From assembly GCA_951394405.1 (NCBI GenBank), contig OX596339.1, positions 1,984,001 through 2,048,000 on the forward strand: DNA of 64,000 nt, in the 5' to 3' direction. The stretch comes from Coprinellus micaceus (taxonomy: Eukaryota; Basidiomycota; Agaricomycetes; Agaricales; Psathyrellaceae). This document shows positions 1 through 11,056 of this stretch, in pieces; within the stretch, counting starts at the first letter, position 1; every line of letters begins with the position of its first letter. The notes below the pieces were generated by a model. It was not told the origin of the DNA. It saw only the letters and a list, made by a program, of their open reading frames with translations, and did no database searches. A program made the position numbers and the translations under genes.

Positions 1-1
1 C

Positions 2-500
2 GTTTTCATGTTCAGTATCTTCCTCTTCATCCCCATGTTTTGTATGTATCCTGCGATTAGCGTGCTGGCCAAGGCCAACGGTCTCACTCGAGGTGTCTGG
101 ATCCTTGTTATCATTCTGCTTACGATCCTTGCCGTCATGGATATGGCTTACGGTGCGTAGATTGGTAACTCTGGTTTCCTTGATTGGCACTAATTCTCTG
201 GTGACCACCTCAGGTTGCATTTTCGTGTACATCACGACCGCAGCACCGCACAAACGTTCCTTGGGCGCCACGAACGGGCTCTCGCAGACGACTGTCTCGA
301 TTGCGCGGGCCATCGGACCTGCGTTGTCCACTTCTCTTTTCTCCATCTCCGTTGAAAGAAATATCCTTGAGGGATATGGAGTTTACGCTCTCCTCGCTTG
401 CGTCTCCGTAGGAGCTCTCATCCTCGGCAGTTACCTCCCAGATAAACCGTGGGACGACAAGGAGGAGAGCTCGGAGGATGAGGATGGCCTGGGGGCATAG
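2..500 (+). CDS. MFS transporter, C-terminal part (gene enters from the left edge)
   Basis: This is the 3' end of a Major Facilitator Superfamily membrane transporter; the substrate cannot be told. Two exons are visible, 2-152 and 214-500, joined across a 61 nt intron (donor gtgcgtag, acceptor cctcag). The first exon encodes a hydrophobic helix (around GVWILVIILLTILAVMDMAYG). The second continues through the TAAPHKRSLGATNGLSQT segment, which is typical of fungal MFS proteins between the last helices, then a final helix (GVYALLACVSVGALILGSYLP) and a short acidic cytoplasmic tail ending in EDEDGLGA. The N-terminal helices lie outside the window. Family assignment is fairly sure from the loop and helix pattern; a subfamily is not assigned. 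Confidence 0.85.
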   Translation, partial: FSCSVSSSSSPCFVCILRLACWPRPTVSLEVSGSLLSFCLRSLPSWIWLTVRRLVTLVSLIGTNSLVTTSGCIFVYITTAAPHKRSLGATNGLSQTTVSIARAIGPALSTSLFSISVERNILEGYGVYALLACVSVGALILGSYLPDKPWDDKEESSEDEDGLGA

Positions 501-1046
501 TAGTGGGGCAAGAGGGGCATGGCAGCGGTAATCCGTGTTGTTCGCACCGGTTCTACTTGAGGAGCACGTCCCACGACCAAACCTAAAACAATTCATCTCG
601 TTATAACACTATCATAGTATCATGTACTTCTGGGATATGTACACAGAGACTTCTGTATTTACGATACGATACACTCATGAATGAAACGAACAGATACGGA
701 GATGGGGGACGAACATTTGAATCGACGACGGGGGGCAGATGCGAATTATCCCATTGGAGGATAATCGATAAGGCGAAGCCTGGCTTCAGCGCCTCAATTT
801 AATGTTCCTCGGGCATGAGGCCTCGCCCTTCAGATTCCGGTATGAGAAAAGACAGAAGTTAGATTTGCTGTATATGTACGGTAAAACAGCCCCCAAGAAT
901 CGACCAAAGACCCAAGATGATGTGAAGCGAATAAATATATGCGCGTTTGTACAGAGGACAGGAAACGACAACATTGCCGAGACGTCAAGGCAATAAGCAT
1001 AGAGGTATGTAGAGGGCGGGAACAAGGAAGAGGGTTGCGCATTTAT
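501..1046. other. Convergent intergenic region, no gene seen
   Basis: This 0.55 kb stretch lies between the 3' ends of the MFS transporter and the zinc-cluster regulator. It holds AT-rich segments that could supply 3' UTRs and polyadenylation signals for both. Short open frames here overlap one another and have no recognisable product. Confidence 0.6.
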
Positions 1047-4000
1047 TCATCGAGGGCCAGTCAGGTAGTTCATCCTCGAGTCGAACATATTGGGGTGGAG
1101 ATTGTGGTGTGCGTTGACGTTGGCCTGCATGTTGGGCTGCTGGTGTAGGTTGCCCATGGCTCGACTATCAGATTGGAGATCCATGCCCATGTTTTGTTGG
1201 AACGTCGTCATCCAATTAAAGCCTTCTAAATATATAGTGAGCTTCATCCATGGCCTGCAACGAGAACCGATACGAACCTGGAATCGAGATATCCTGCCAT
1301 CCCGAAGGATCATTCAGGTCCTGGAAACTTCTCACGATCTCATCGTCGAAGGGTAGCTCCGGCTTGAAGAACATGTCGATGCCGTCGTTCATCACCGACG
1401 GGTTCATCACATATGCCGCAGCGTCATCCGGTGCATAAGGATCGATCCCTCCCGCTGGTCTGAAGTTGTCGAAAGATGCCACCGACTCGGCGGGAGGAGG
1501 TGAGGGTGAGCTCGCTGCAGGTGATGAGTGACTGAAGGCGCCCGACGACCCGGTTGATTCGATGGAATCCATCGAGTCGTGCGAAGTCTGTGCGGGTTTT
1601 TGTTTGCGGGTTCGTGCGCGAGGCGGGGCCGCAGGCGCGTCCGGTGCAGATGGGTCGAGCTTGGCCAATGGTTGCGCGAGGAGGTTGGTGAGGAAGCGGG
1701 AGTAGAGCTTCGGGCCGTGCTTATCATCGAGAGCAACTTCAGAAAGGAGGTCGATCACTCGTTGGACGAGGTTGCGGATCTCGACGCGCTGTTCTTGGCT
1801 GAGATACGAAGCGAATTTGGGCTGCAGCAGTTTCACGAGGAAGGCTGAGGCGAAAGTGGCAAAGACGCTCTGTGCCTCTGGCCCGTGTCGGAAGTAGTGT
1901 CCTGTAGAGACTGCTCAGCCGAGTATTTCGAAAGCGCATTAGAGGTGCTACTCACGGAGTGTACGGGGAACGTCCTTAGTAAGGGCGTTCACAACGTCGG
2001 TGGCGGCAGAAAGACACTAGAACCAACCGTCAGCGCCGTGAACAGATCGGAAAGAAGGGTTTGCTGACCCTTATCAAGAAAGGGTTCTCATCCTGCCCGT
2101 CGTTCTTCCCGAAAGCATGCTGGAAACCGTACGAAAGGGCTGCCAAACGGGCATAGCTGTAGGCGAGACTGAGTAGGCCGTTCCGGAAACAGTTCTGCGG
2201 GTCGTCGTCCGAGAAGTCAAGCAGGGAGAACCACTTGGTCTTCAAGCGCTGTAGTGCTTCGTCCGTTTCAGTCGCCAGGGCCTCGAAGTCGACATCCTAT
2301 GAAAAGAACAGGTAAGCACGGAACGACTCGTCCTTGACGAGGGCGAACCTTGTTTAGTCCTGTTGGATGCTTGGGGTTGCTGTAAATCTTTCCCACAAAG
2401 TCCGACATGAGCCTCAGCTCCGCGTTGTAAGCGGCGATATGAATATCGAAGTTCTTCATGTTGTGAGGCGACGAGTTCCACCAATCCTCCGAATGCACGG
2501 CGGTATAATCCATGTTGCTGATCGTCGGAGGCTTGCCGTACTGTGAACCAGTGGACCGATCCAGGTTGAAGCAGTTGAGCCAGATTCGGGTTCGGTTCAG
2601 CATCTCTCTCGCGTGGTTCTCGTTCTTGGGCTTGGCCGTTACCGGTAAATGAAGGTTCAGGTCGGTGGCAATGCTAATATAGAACGGGAAGAAAAACTAT
2701 TAATAACGATAGCCAGGTTGTGAAACAGGCTCAAGAGCGTACCGAATGGCGAGACCAAGGTAGAGCCAACTTCGCTGCTGTGCCCATCGTTTCACGGGCA
2801 TGGGGTAGAGACTCAGGAGGATGTAGGCGGCACACATATCAACATTCTTGGTGCCGGTAATGAGCGCGTTCCCGGCCGCGTGCTGCGCGTACTGCATTGC
2901 CATGGGATAGAGCTCGGGCCTGTCCTCATAAAACCTTGAAGCAATAGCACAGACTACAACCGTCATAAGGGCCAATTCAATAGACGGAGGGGTTATCGGT
3001 GCGACTTACTAACGGTGAACAGGAATGGGCTACGCCAGAACGTGCGCTTGGCGTCGTACAGCACAGGATCAAGCAACGATACGGAAAGGTTCATTTCCGC
3101 ATAGAATCTGAAAGGGCAATAGATTAGATACATAGCACGAATGAGGTCTACAACGGGATAGATAGCACACGTACATGCCGAAAAGGGTTTCAGCTTCAGC
3201 GGGGGTAATTAGGCCTTTGGCTAGGATGGGAGGGGCTTGGTGCTGTATATCGGGCATTTGGCGAACAACTGTGGCTTCAGCTATGAAACGGTGAGTTAGT
3301 ACCGTGCCGCTGAGCATAGAGCTTAATGGAAGTGACCCACAAGGTCTGAAGAAATCCTGATTCGCAATCCCAGCACGATTATCCTCTTCGTCGTCGACCT
3401 CACTGCTCGGGCGACTTCGGACGCGTGACCTGAGGCTAAGGGAGCCAAATAAGCCGAAAGGAGAGGCTTCGACTGGAAGGTTCGCTGGTTTGAGCTCAGC
3501 AGAAGCATGCTTCTTGCGACCGTTACTCGTCCCTTGGCTCCGTTGAGTCCCCATGCTAGACGAGGAAACTTTATGGCGGATCGTCTGCGTTGGCCCCGTG
3601 TACCTGCCACCGTCGGGATCCTGAACTGCAACTCGAAATTCCTCATCTCCTTCCCCATACCCCTCAAGTTCTTCTGATACGTCAACGAACTCGTCATCTC
3701 CGCTGGAATCGCTGTCTTCCAGGTAGTCCTCGACGATAAAACTCTCCGGTACGCCCGCACCACTGACACAGATATATGAGAGCTCCTGCATGTTCTCTCG
3801 CGTCTTCGCTATCCAGTCCTCGATTGCCTTGTTGGTAGCAGCATTTGAGCGCTTGATAGACGACGAGGGGAGGGCGTCGGCATTGAGCAATGCGTAGCCC
3901 GCGGCAGGGGAGTGGGAAGGGGATGCAGGGGTGGTTTGGCGAGTAGACCCTTCAGCTTTGCCAGCATTCTCGAGCTCTTGCATCAGGCGTTCGATCTCCT

Positions 4001-4979
4001 TAGCTTGAGACTGAATCTGATTGATTAGATGTTCACGTTTTCTGACAATCGCCTCAGCACGTCGTGACAGCGGCAGTCAACTTGGCGACTTACGGGGGAA
4101 CCCGGCGGATTTTCCTCCCTGGAATGAAGCACTCGTGCCCTCCGTTCAGACATCGTTTACACGGCTCGTTCTCCGTCTTGGCTTCACATCTCACTTTGAG
4201 GTTTTTACACCTGGCACAAGCACGGGCCCTGGGAAACGAGCCCATAAGACTTGGCACCCCACACAGAAAAAGAACAGGGCGCACGGTTTATTCTTGTTTC
4301 CATCTTTGTCTGCAGAAGGGTCGAGCTTTGCTTCAAGATCTTCAGCGCTTGCATCGTCGTTAGAGCGCGGTCGCTTCGCTGGGTGCGACCCAGGCCCCAA
4401 GTTCGACGGGGTTGCATTGGGTTGATATAGCCCAGATTGATTGGGACGAGGAGCATTGAGGATACCGTAGCTATCCTGCCTTGGGGAAGGGGAGGTTGTA
4501 AGGAAAGCGCCACCGCCGATGGAACCATCAGGACCAGTCATTGATAAGGAGGCGGGTAGGTTCGTGGGCCCAAAATTGAAAGCCTGTGAGGAATTGGGGT
4601 AGCTGGAAGGCTGATTGACGGGGGCGCTGCCAAGCCCATAACCACCCCCGCTGTGGGCACCAAAGGTAGCAGAGTTGGGAGGGGAGAGGTTGCTGTTATA
4701 CGACGACGAGCGAGAATGTGACGCCGCCTGATTGGACTGCAGAGCGCCTTGGAGAGAAGAGGTGGAGTCGGGGAGGGTAGACGAGGGCGCTTGTTGCTGC
4801 GGGTAGTGATAAGAGGTTGGGTACGATGCTGGCTGCTGCTGCTGCTGCTTCCTTTGTGTTTGCCCCGGCTGCTGGGGCTGACCGTGATAGGCGTCGGGGA
4901 TGAAGTTGGGGTCGATCTGCATGTTTTGTTGGCCATAGAGCATAGAGCCCCATTGTTGGTTGGAGTAGGGGTTGGACAT
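1047..4979 (-). CDS. Zn2Cys6 fungal-specific transcription factor (PriB/PrtT-like)
   Basis: Predicted nuclear DNA-binding regulator. The first exon (4979-4285) encodes about 230 Gln/Ser/Pro-rich residues with a short polyglutamine run. After a 56 nt intron comes the binuclear zinc cluster at about residues 236-265, in the pattern C-X2-C-X6-C-X8-C-X2-C-X6-C (CARCKNLKVRCE to GGHEC). The linker (PPKREHLINQIQSQAKEIERLMQEL) crosses a 52 nt intron (4093-4042) and forms a dimerisation coiled coil. A Ser/acidic linker follows, then a fungal_trans regulatory domain spread over many exons (around LFGIFYAEMNLSVSLLDP, LAIRIATDLNLHLP and GKPPTISNMDYTAVHSEDWW). The C-terminus ends DSRMNYLTGPR. The linker resembles PriB/PrtT-type regulators, but this is recalled and not checked. 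Target genes are unknown. Start chosen as the first ATG of the Gln-rich exon; a 5' UTR intron upstream is possible. Confidence 0.9.
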
Positions 4980-6957
4980 GGTGGTGGGGTGTTGAAAAGG
5001 ACGAAGCGTGTCGAAGCCTCGGTATATATTGGAATCAGGGGAGATGCCTGCGAAGTGCTAGAACATAGATTAGTCACAATAAGATCCAGGTCAGAAAGTG
5101 GATGTGGCTGACAGGTCAAATGAGGTCCCTGACCCCGGTGGCCTAATGTGTTAGGTAGACTGATGGGAGGAATACGGCCCACGATTTGGCTGCGATGGAG
5201 AACCTAAACCAAGGGGAGCCACTGGCCAAATTACGGCCTGGGTGATGGACTTTAAAGGACAAGATCCAGGCGGTACCCCGGACGCGGAATAGATGGATAT
5301 CTCACGAGCAGAGATCTTAGCTGCCAAAAGGAGCCGGGCATGAGACTAAGGTTCGTGCAATCTGCAACGTGGGCATCGCCACTTCCTTCATTCGCGAAGA
5401 GACCTGCATAGGCTGTGTGCTGAACGTCATTATCCCTTGTTTTCTACACTCCATTGCTGTAAATGACGATGTGCTCGAGGTCGAGTTTCGACTAGATTGC
5501 TCACCTCTTGCAGGCTTCCGGGAATCTGGAATCCGACATGACGCTGCGCTGTGCCGTTTGCCTCGTAAGCTTGCAAATCATCTTGGGTTGATTCCAAACC
5601 GCTGGGGGCGCCTGTAATGCATCATGTCCATCTGGGTTCGGGAACATAGGGAGGGTTTCAGTTCTGGGCGAGGAGTCACAGAACGGAATCAAAAGATGAT
5701 ATTGCACGCGCCCACAGGCAATGGTGGCGGGCGCCGACGCCAGTGTTTGCGACTATGTTACCGACCAAACATCATCGTCGAGTCCACAACTCCTGCACAA
5801 GGCTTGAGGCTTCATTGCCCCCCGCAGCACAACTTTGCACGTTTTACGAAACATTCTACAAGCAACGTTTAACCGTTTGTAAGCCTTCGAGCGCCTGACT
5901 CAGAATAGATATGAGGGTTTGATTCAGAGTGTGGTTTAACCAGCGACTGGGATTAGCAATGGAAGGCGTTGTCCTCGCAATTAGCTCTCCCCTGACCTTG
6001 TTCCATGAAGTTGCACTGTTTCGATACACATCCATATGAGGTGTTGATAGGCGCCCAACCTTGCCGGTTTTCCCGAATGTTCGCCTTTCCTCAATGGCCG
6101 ACCCCAACTATACAAAACACCAACAACTCGGTATCTCTCCGTATGTGCAGAGCCGGAGAAGCAAGCAATTACTCTCCTCGATAGGATCATCGGTACGGAC
6201 TAACAGGTTTGTCATAACATGCTAATTATCATTGTGGTATTCCCAAAGAAGGGCGTATGAATGGTAATGTCCCCCATCAAGTCTTCGAAGGCTCTCTCGG
6301 GTTCCGAGCGGTCCTGGGTATACTTCCAACGAGCCCCCAATTATACCCTCCAAATCAAAGAGTTGACCTTCGTGTCCGAGGATATGCATGGCGGATCCGC
6401 GTTCCGGGCCCTTACAAAGTATGTATCCACTCAACCCTCGATTTTCCGTGGTCCAGTTGTGGTCATCGGGCCCTTGAAATGCATTGCGAAGGACGCTTCT
6501 AGGAGAGAACTCCCCACTAGTGTGCTCACAGCGACACTATACATTTGCCGAAGACGGAAACGTTCACCACTGGAGCTTTCCGCCGAGTCACAGGGCCATC
6601 AAACATTCCATTTACGAAAGTAGGAGACCGCTCTCTCCGAGCCTAACGGTGAGCCAAAGCTTATTTTTGTCCCCCTCGTTCTGTCACCCATTTCTGTGAC
6701 GTCCCGAGGAAAGACCCGAACGCAGCACGCCTTTTCTTCGAAGCTCAGATCTCTGAACAGGCTCCTCAGAAGCACGTACATATTCAACGGACAATTCCCG
6801 CACCGTCCACCCAGCCAATCCACTGTCACGTTTCCAAGACGTGCCAATCCGCGACCTTTTCTACTCCCTCCCCAAGTCCCCGGCCTCATCGCTCACATTT
6901 AAGCGCCGTGATCCTCAGTGTTCTGGTGACCGATGGCTCGAGTTTAATTGGAGGGCG

Positions 6958-7099
6958 CTACGGTTGCCCGCTGGGGTCAGGTCTGCGTTTGGCTTCTCAC
7001 AACGCCGTTGGCCGCGAAACGCGTGGTCAATGTCTGATGGGCCTCTATTTAGGCCCGCGTGGGCATCGGGTGCAGCTGCGCGGTGTGTTCGGGGTCCTC
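6958..7099 (+). repeat. Inverted repeat, left copy (57 bp block, 67 bp spacer, 18 bp block)
   Basis: Block A (6958-7014, starting ctacggttgcccgctgg) recurs reverse-complemented at 7799-7855 with 56 of 57 positions identical. Block B (7082-7099, ggtgtgttcggggtcctc) recurs reverse-complemented at 7714-7731 with 18 of 18 identical. The distance between blocks is the same in both copies, while the 67 bp between them shows no clear similarity. No transposase or repeat family was recognised. Confidence 0.9.
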
Positions 7100-7713
7100 C
7101 CGTCGGTAGGTACCCCTCCTCGTCGTACCGGGATCACACGTCCATCATGGCCCATCTATTCATGCAAATTTCTTATGCATTTGAGGTCTGGGGTTTTATC
7201 GTGAGTTGAAACCACCCAGAATACGAAGGAAGTTCGTCATAGAACTGGGAGTGGGAATCCAATGGTTTTCCGACCGTTCCCAACTCCAAGTTAGAGAGTG
7301 TACGTTAGGCAGAGACAGAGGAGGAGCGACGGGGGAGATGTAAACGATCGAATCGCACGTCCCGACCCTGAAAATGCCTTGGTGGGCATTTCAACGGATC
7401 GTCGCACTAAGACACCCCAGCATTCGAAGAAGACCCCTGCCTCGTCGGTCATCAAGCACATCACCGTCACCGAGACCATCAATCAGTTCCCTTGCACCCT
7501 GAAATTTAAGCGCCCGGGCCAAAAGGGGTGTGGCGAAGCGCTATTAGCACTTTGGGCAGTACAAATCATGCACAAATTGAAGGTACATTCATGACTTCAC
7601 GGCTTTGGTACTGGACTCAATTCACCTACACTGATGAGATATGTTGAACAACGTCAGTATCACGATGGGGAGAGGGCCTACGCCCCTACTCACTCAGGCT
7701 GCGAAGGAGGTGA

Positions 7714-7855
7714 GAGGACCCCGAACACACCACCCTGCTTCTTTCGACGCCGGTATTGCCATCGGGTCCAGTCTACGACACATCGCCGGCCCAATCAACG
7801 GCCAACGGCGTTGTGAGAAGCCAAACGTAGACCTGACCCCAGCGGGCAACCGTAG
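7714..7855 (-). repeat. Inverted repeat, right copy
   Basis: This is the reverse-complement partner of 6958-7099: block B at 7714-7731 and block A at 7799-7855. The copies are about 615 bp apart. The single mismatch in block A is a transition (tctgcg against tctacg). This may be the long terminal inverted repeat of a degraded foldback or MITE-like element, or two opposed copies of one repeat. Confidence 0.9.
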
Positions 7856-8819
7856 GGCGCTCTTCTTCTTCGCGCATCGGAAATCCCCACAGTCTTAACC
7901 TTCGCTGCATTTCGCATAAAGCTCGAAGGGCATGAGAGCCGGATGCAGCATGCCTGATTGGGGGGTAGGAGGGCCAAAGGTAGAGCTTCGTCGCGCCTTG
8001 AGCTGAGGTCCCGGGAGAAGAACAGCCGGTTAAGTGGGTGCCATTCCCTTATCCAACGGGTAGACGCTTGGTCACATTGACACATGACGCACGGTGATGG
8101 CCAAGTTACGTCCTCGAGGGGGCGTTTATGTGTACTTTGAGACCCCCGCGCGGTCTTGCTCGTGACCCGAAGCATACTAACGCTGGTCACCAATCGAGCA
8201 ACTAAAGGGTGCTTGAACGGGCTGAGTCGATCCCTGATACCCGGTCTACCTACCGCAAGATTCCAAAGACCACCCCATGTAGGTTTAGACAGAACCCGGG
8301 TCCTTGGCGCCTATTCACTTCTGACGTGACACCAGGGTATAGGGTGCCCGGGAAGGTTTAACTGGTGGTTTCCTCGTACCGTGCCCTTGACCCCTCTCAC
8401 GAGCTGGGGGTTCTCCTTACAATGCATCCCCCCGGTAAAGCGAGACAGCGAGAATGTGCCTTGATCGATCAGAACGTCTTGCTTGAACCCTAGATCAACC
8501 CGCGCAAAGTGATATCTGAGGAGGATCCTCGAGCATTGATCTGCCTCGTCTTAACCTCGTCTGCGCCCGCTTCATCCTGGAGTCGCGATGAGCAGGCACC
8601 TGGTCACCTGGGCTCGGCCTGATCAACAAAAATGGAAGGGATATTGCCGGATTAAAAATGGTGGCGCCGGCTCACACACGCGCGCTTAATGCTCGCAATC
8701 TAAGCGAGATAAGAAATGCGGTATAAATTATTGGTACGAGCGTATTATACAGGCGAATTATCCACTTTGATACATTTCAGCTCAGGCACTTGGTTGACGT
8801 TCGGGGCCCTCATCCAGAC

Positions 8820-10247
8820 CTACTTCTGGTTGCTAGACTTGAGTTCCTGCTTGATACTTGCCAGGAGGTCTTTCGTCGTCTTCTTCGGCTTCCATCCCAC
8901 TTTCCTCGCCCTATCTGCCTTGCACCTCGCATTGCAATCCAAATACAAACACTCTGACACCCACCTATAGCACTGTTCGGTGTCCATCTCCTCTTGCGTG
9001 AAGGAACTGGGGTTCGGGTCAGTGGCGTTGCCCGCATCCACCATCGCGTCCCCGATGGCCTCGGCAAGGGTGAGCATGCTGATTTCGCCATTCTCTGCAA
9101 AATAAAAACCCTGCTCCCCATGGGTGAGGTACGAGAGGTCGAGGACAAGGGGCGTCCGAGGCCGCGATGGGGGTTCGTCGAGTTCGGCTTGGCGAGAACG
9201 TGAGCGACCCTCGGTGGGGTCGTGGGGTGCGATAGCGTCGACGAGGAGGACGTAGAGGGAGGCGACTGCGGTTATGTCAACAATTGGGTGGCAGGGATAG
9301 ACGTAAGGACCTACGGTCCACGATGTGGACATGGCCCCAGATGTTAGCTCCGTTCCCGAACAATCCGGCGCGGCCTCTGGTGAGGGCAGCCTCGACGAGT
9401 TGGGGTATGTATCGTGAGCGGGGATTCTGGAGTCCGGCGTCAGCCAGTGGGCCAACGGCCTTACCGTACACCATTGTCGGGAGAACGATGTACGTCTTAA
9501 CATAGCCTAGATAAGAGTGAGTACGACTCTGTTAGAATAGGCGGGTTACTACCTTCTTTGTCGGCTGCTACGAGTGCGAGGTCGACTTCTCTGTGAGGTT
9601 GCATGCAAGGCAATGAGCCAAGTCGAGCAGTGTCGAGGTCGCTAAATATCGTGTCAGACACATTCATGCCCCGTGCATCATCCTTGAGCGTCTCTGCTAC
9701 AATGTCAGGCCCCTCAGGCAAGTCACGATATGAACATACCCACCAGCTCCCGACTACTCTCGTTACCAGTCTCGTCAACAAAGGCAATTGGCAGGAAGGC
9801 GTGAACGTACGGTGTGAATAAAAGACGACGCATTCCCAGTTCGGTCATAGCGTTCCTTCAGACCATCGAGCAGTGCTTTTGCCGCCGGAAGACCAGCCAC
9901 ATCTGACTAGGTTGCATTCTCAATGCAAGGTCGCGCCTCGAGACACAACACATACACACTGAATCACGATATCGGCCTTGGACGCATTCTGCCTCAGCAA
10001 ATCCAGATTGTCGTAGGTTCCCACCACAGCGTGAATGCCCATTTTCCTAAACTGGGTCGCCTTTTCTGGCGCTCGTAGCAGGACTGAGATCCTGAATGTC
10101 TCCGACCGTGAATGTGAAAGCAGGCGTGTGAGGACGCTACCACCGATGTACCCTGCGAACTGTGAGTGTCTTTCTCACCCCGAGGCCTACAGCAGACGCA
10201 CCCGTAGCCCCAGTCAAGAAAATGTGGGTCTTTATCTTCGAGTGCAT
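8820..10247 (-). CDS. Extended short-chain dehydrogenase / NmrA-like NAD(P)-binding protein
   Basis: Predicted cytosolic Rossmann-fold protein of the extended SDR group. The N-terminus, MHSKIKTHIFLTGATG, runs into YIGGSVLTRLL across a short intron. Together these give the glycine-rich TGATGYIG nucleotide-binding motif. Later segments fit the family: VGTYDNLDLL, then VKTYIVLPTMVYG, then RSRYIPQLVEAAL and GLFGNGANIWGHVHIVDLASLYVLLVDAI, the last two spanning a further intron (GACC|gtaggt...cgcag|TC). The C-terminal RKVGWKPKKTTKDLLASIKQEL is a typical end for fungal proteins of this type. At least four or five introns are needed. A classic YxxxK catalytic pair was not located with confidence, so oxidoreductase, epimerase or regulatory NmrA-like roles all remain possible. 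Start ATG 10245-10247 immediately precedes the Rossmann motif. Confidence 0.82.
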
Positions 10248-11056
10248 AGTGGTGGTTAAACGACAAGACGAAGCGCGGGGTATTGGGGAGCTCGCGACTA
10301 TGTCATAGGTCATTAGATGCATGGCCCGGGCCATCAAATATTCGCCGAGTGGGCGGTGGAGCCCCGAGACTTCTCTGACGGCAAGTTTCTCGTTTTGTGT
10401 GCTACATTTCTTGACCTTGACTACGACGTGGTACATTTGGTCGTAATATGGCGCTGGGGGAGTTCTAACAATTCACCGAGCGCGATCTCCCCGCTGTTGT
10501 GGGGCTGACTTCGCTTCTGGTTGAAGAACCCAGGCGGAAGTGCAGTTGCTGGACGCGTCGTAGTCTTCCCGAGCTTCAATTCTGCAGCTAAGATGAGTTC
10601 TTAATGAGAGGAACCGCTCATTAATAGGCGGCAGGAAGAGAAGAGGTCAACATTGACTCTGAGGATGGTTGAGGGTCAAGCTGGCTCTCTGGACAACATC
10701 AGTCAATCACAAGGCGGGGCCCGTGGGATAATACATGAAACACTCCCCGAGTCGGTGGTCTCCACGGTGATCCTTCTCCCCACCCACACCAGCTTGTCCT
10801 CTCCCGCCACCGTCGTCGTCAGCGGCGCTCTCGACCGACGCTCATCATCGCCGACGTCGTCGACACCCGGCTCATGATCATCTAGATATCTACGGTAAGC
10901 TACGGATCTCTCGTTATTCGGCAGATGCTCAGGAGTGTTGATGTGGGCGATGTTACACCAAGTGTTTGGACAGCAGCGCCTCTCTACATCAAAGGGCAAC
11001 CCCCTCCGTTCTTTTTCACCACCACACTCTCTTCTACCCCCCACCCAACCCCAGCG
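10248..11056. other. Divergent intergenic region
   Basis: This region of about 0.8 kb separates the SDR gene (-) from the membrane-protein gene (+). A frame is open upstream of the chosen start at 11057, back to an ATG at 10925, but that part is low-complexity and probably 5' UTR. No other gene is seen. Confidence 0.5.

Larger units (their letters stand above)
4980..8819. other. Gene-poor 3.8 kb region with repeat remnants
   Basis: No complete gene is supported. The first 300 bp are probably the promoter and 5' UTR of the zinc-cluster regulator. The rest has only short overlapping frames. Two things stand out and are listed separately: a 57 bp plus 18 bp inverted repeat (6958-7099 and 7714-7855), and a 120-codon frame at 6261-6623 that vaguely resembles fungal F-box proteins. 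The region looks like decayed repetitive or intergenic DNA. Confidence 0.55.

Noticed and set aside
4833..4851. CTG/CAG trinucleotide run
   Set aside because: It simply encodes a short polyglutamine tract in the zinc-cluster regulator; similar short runs are ordinary in fungal regulators.
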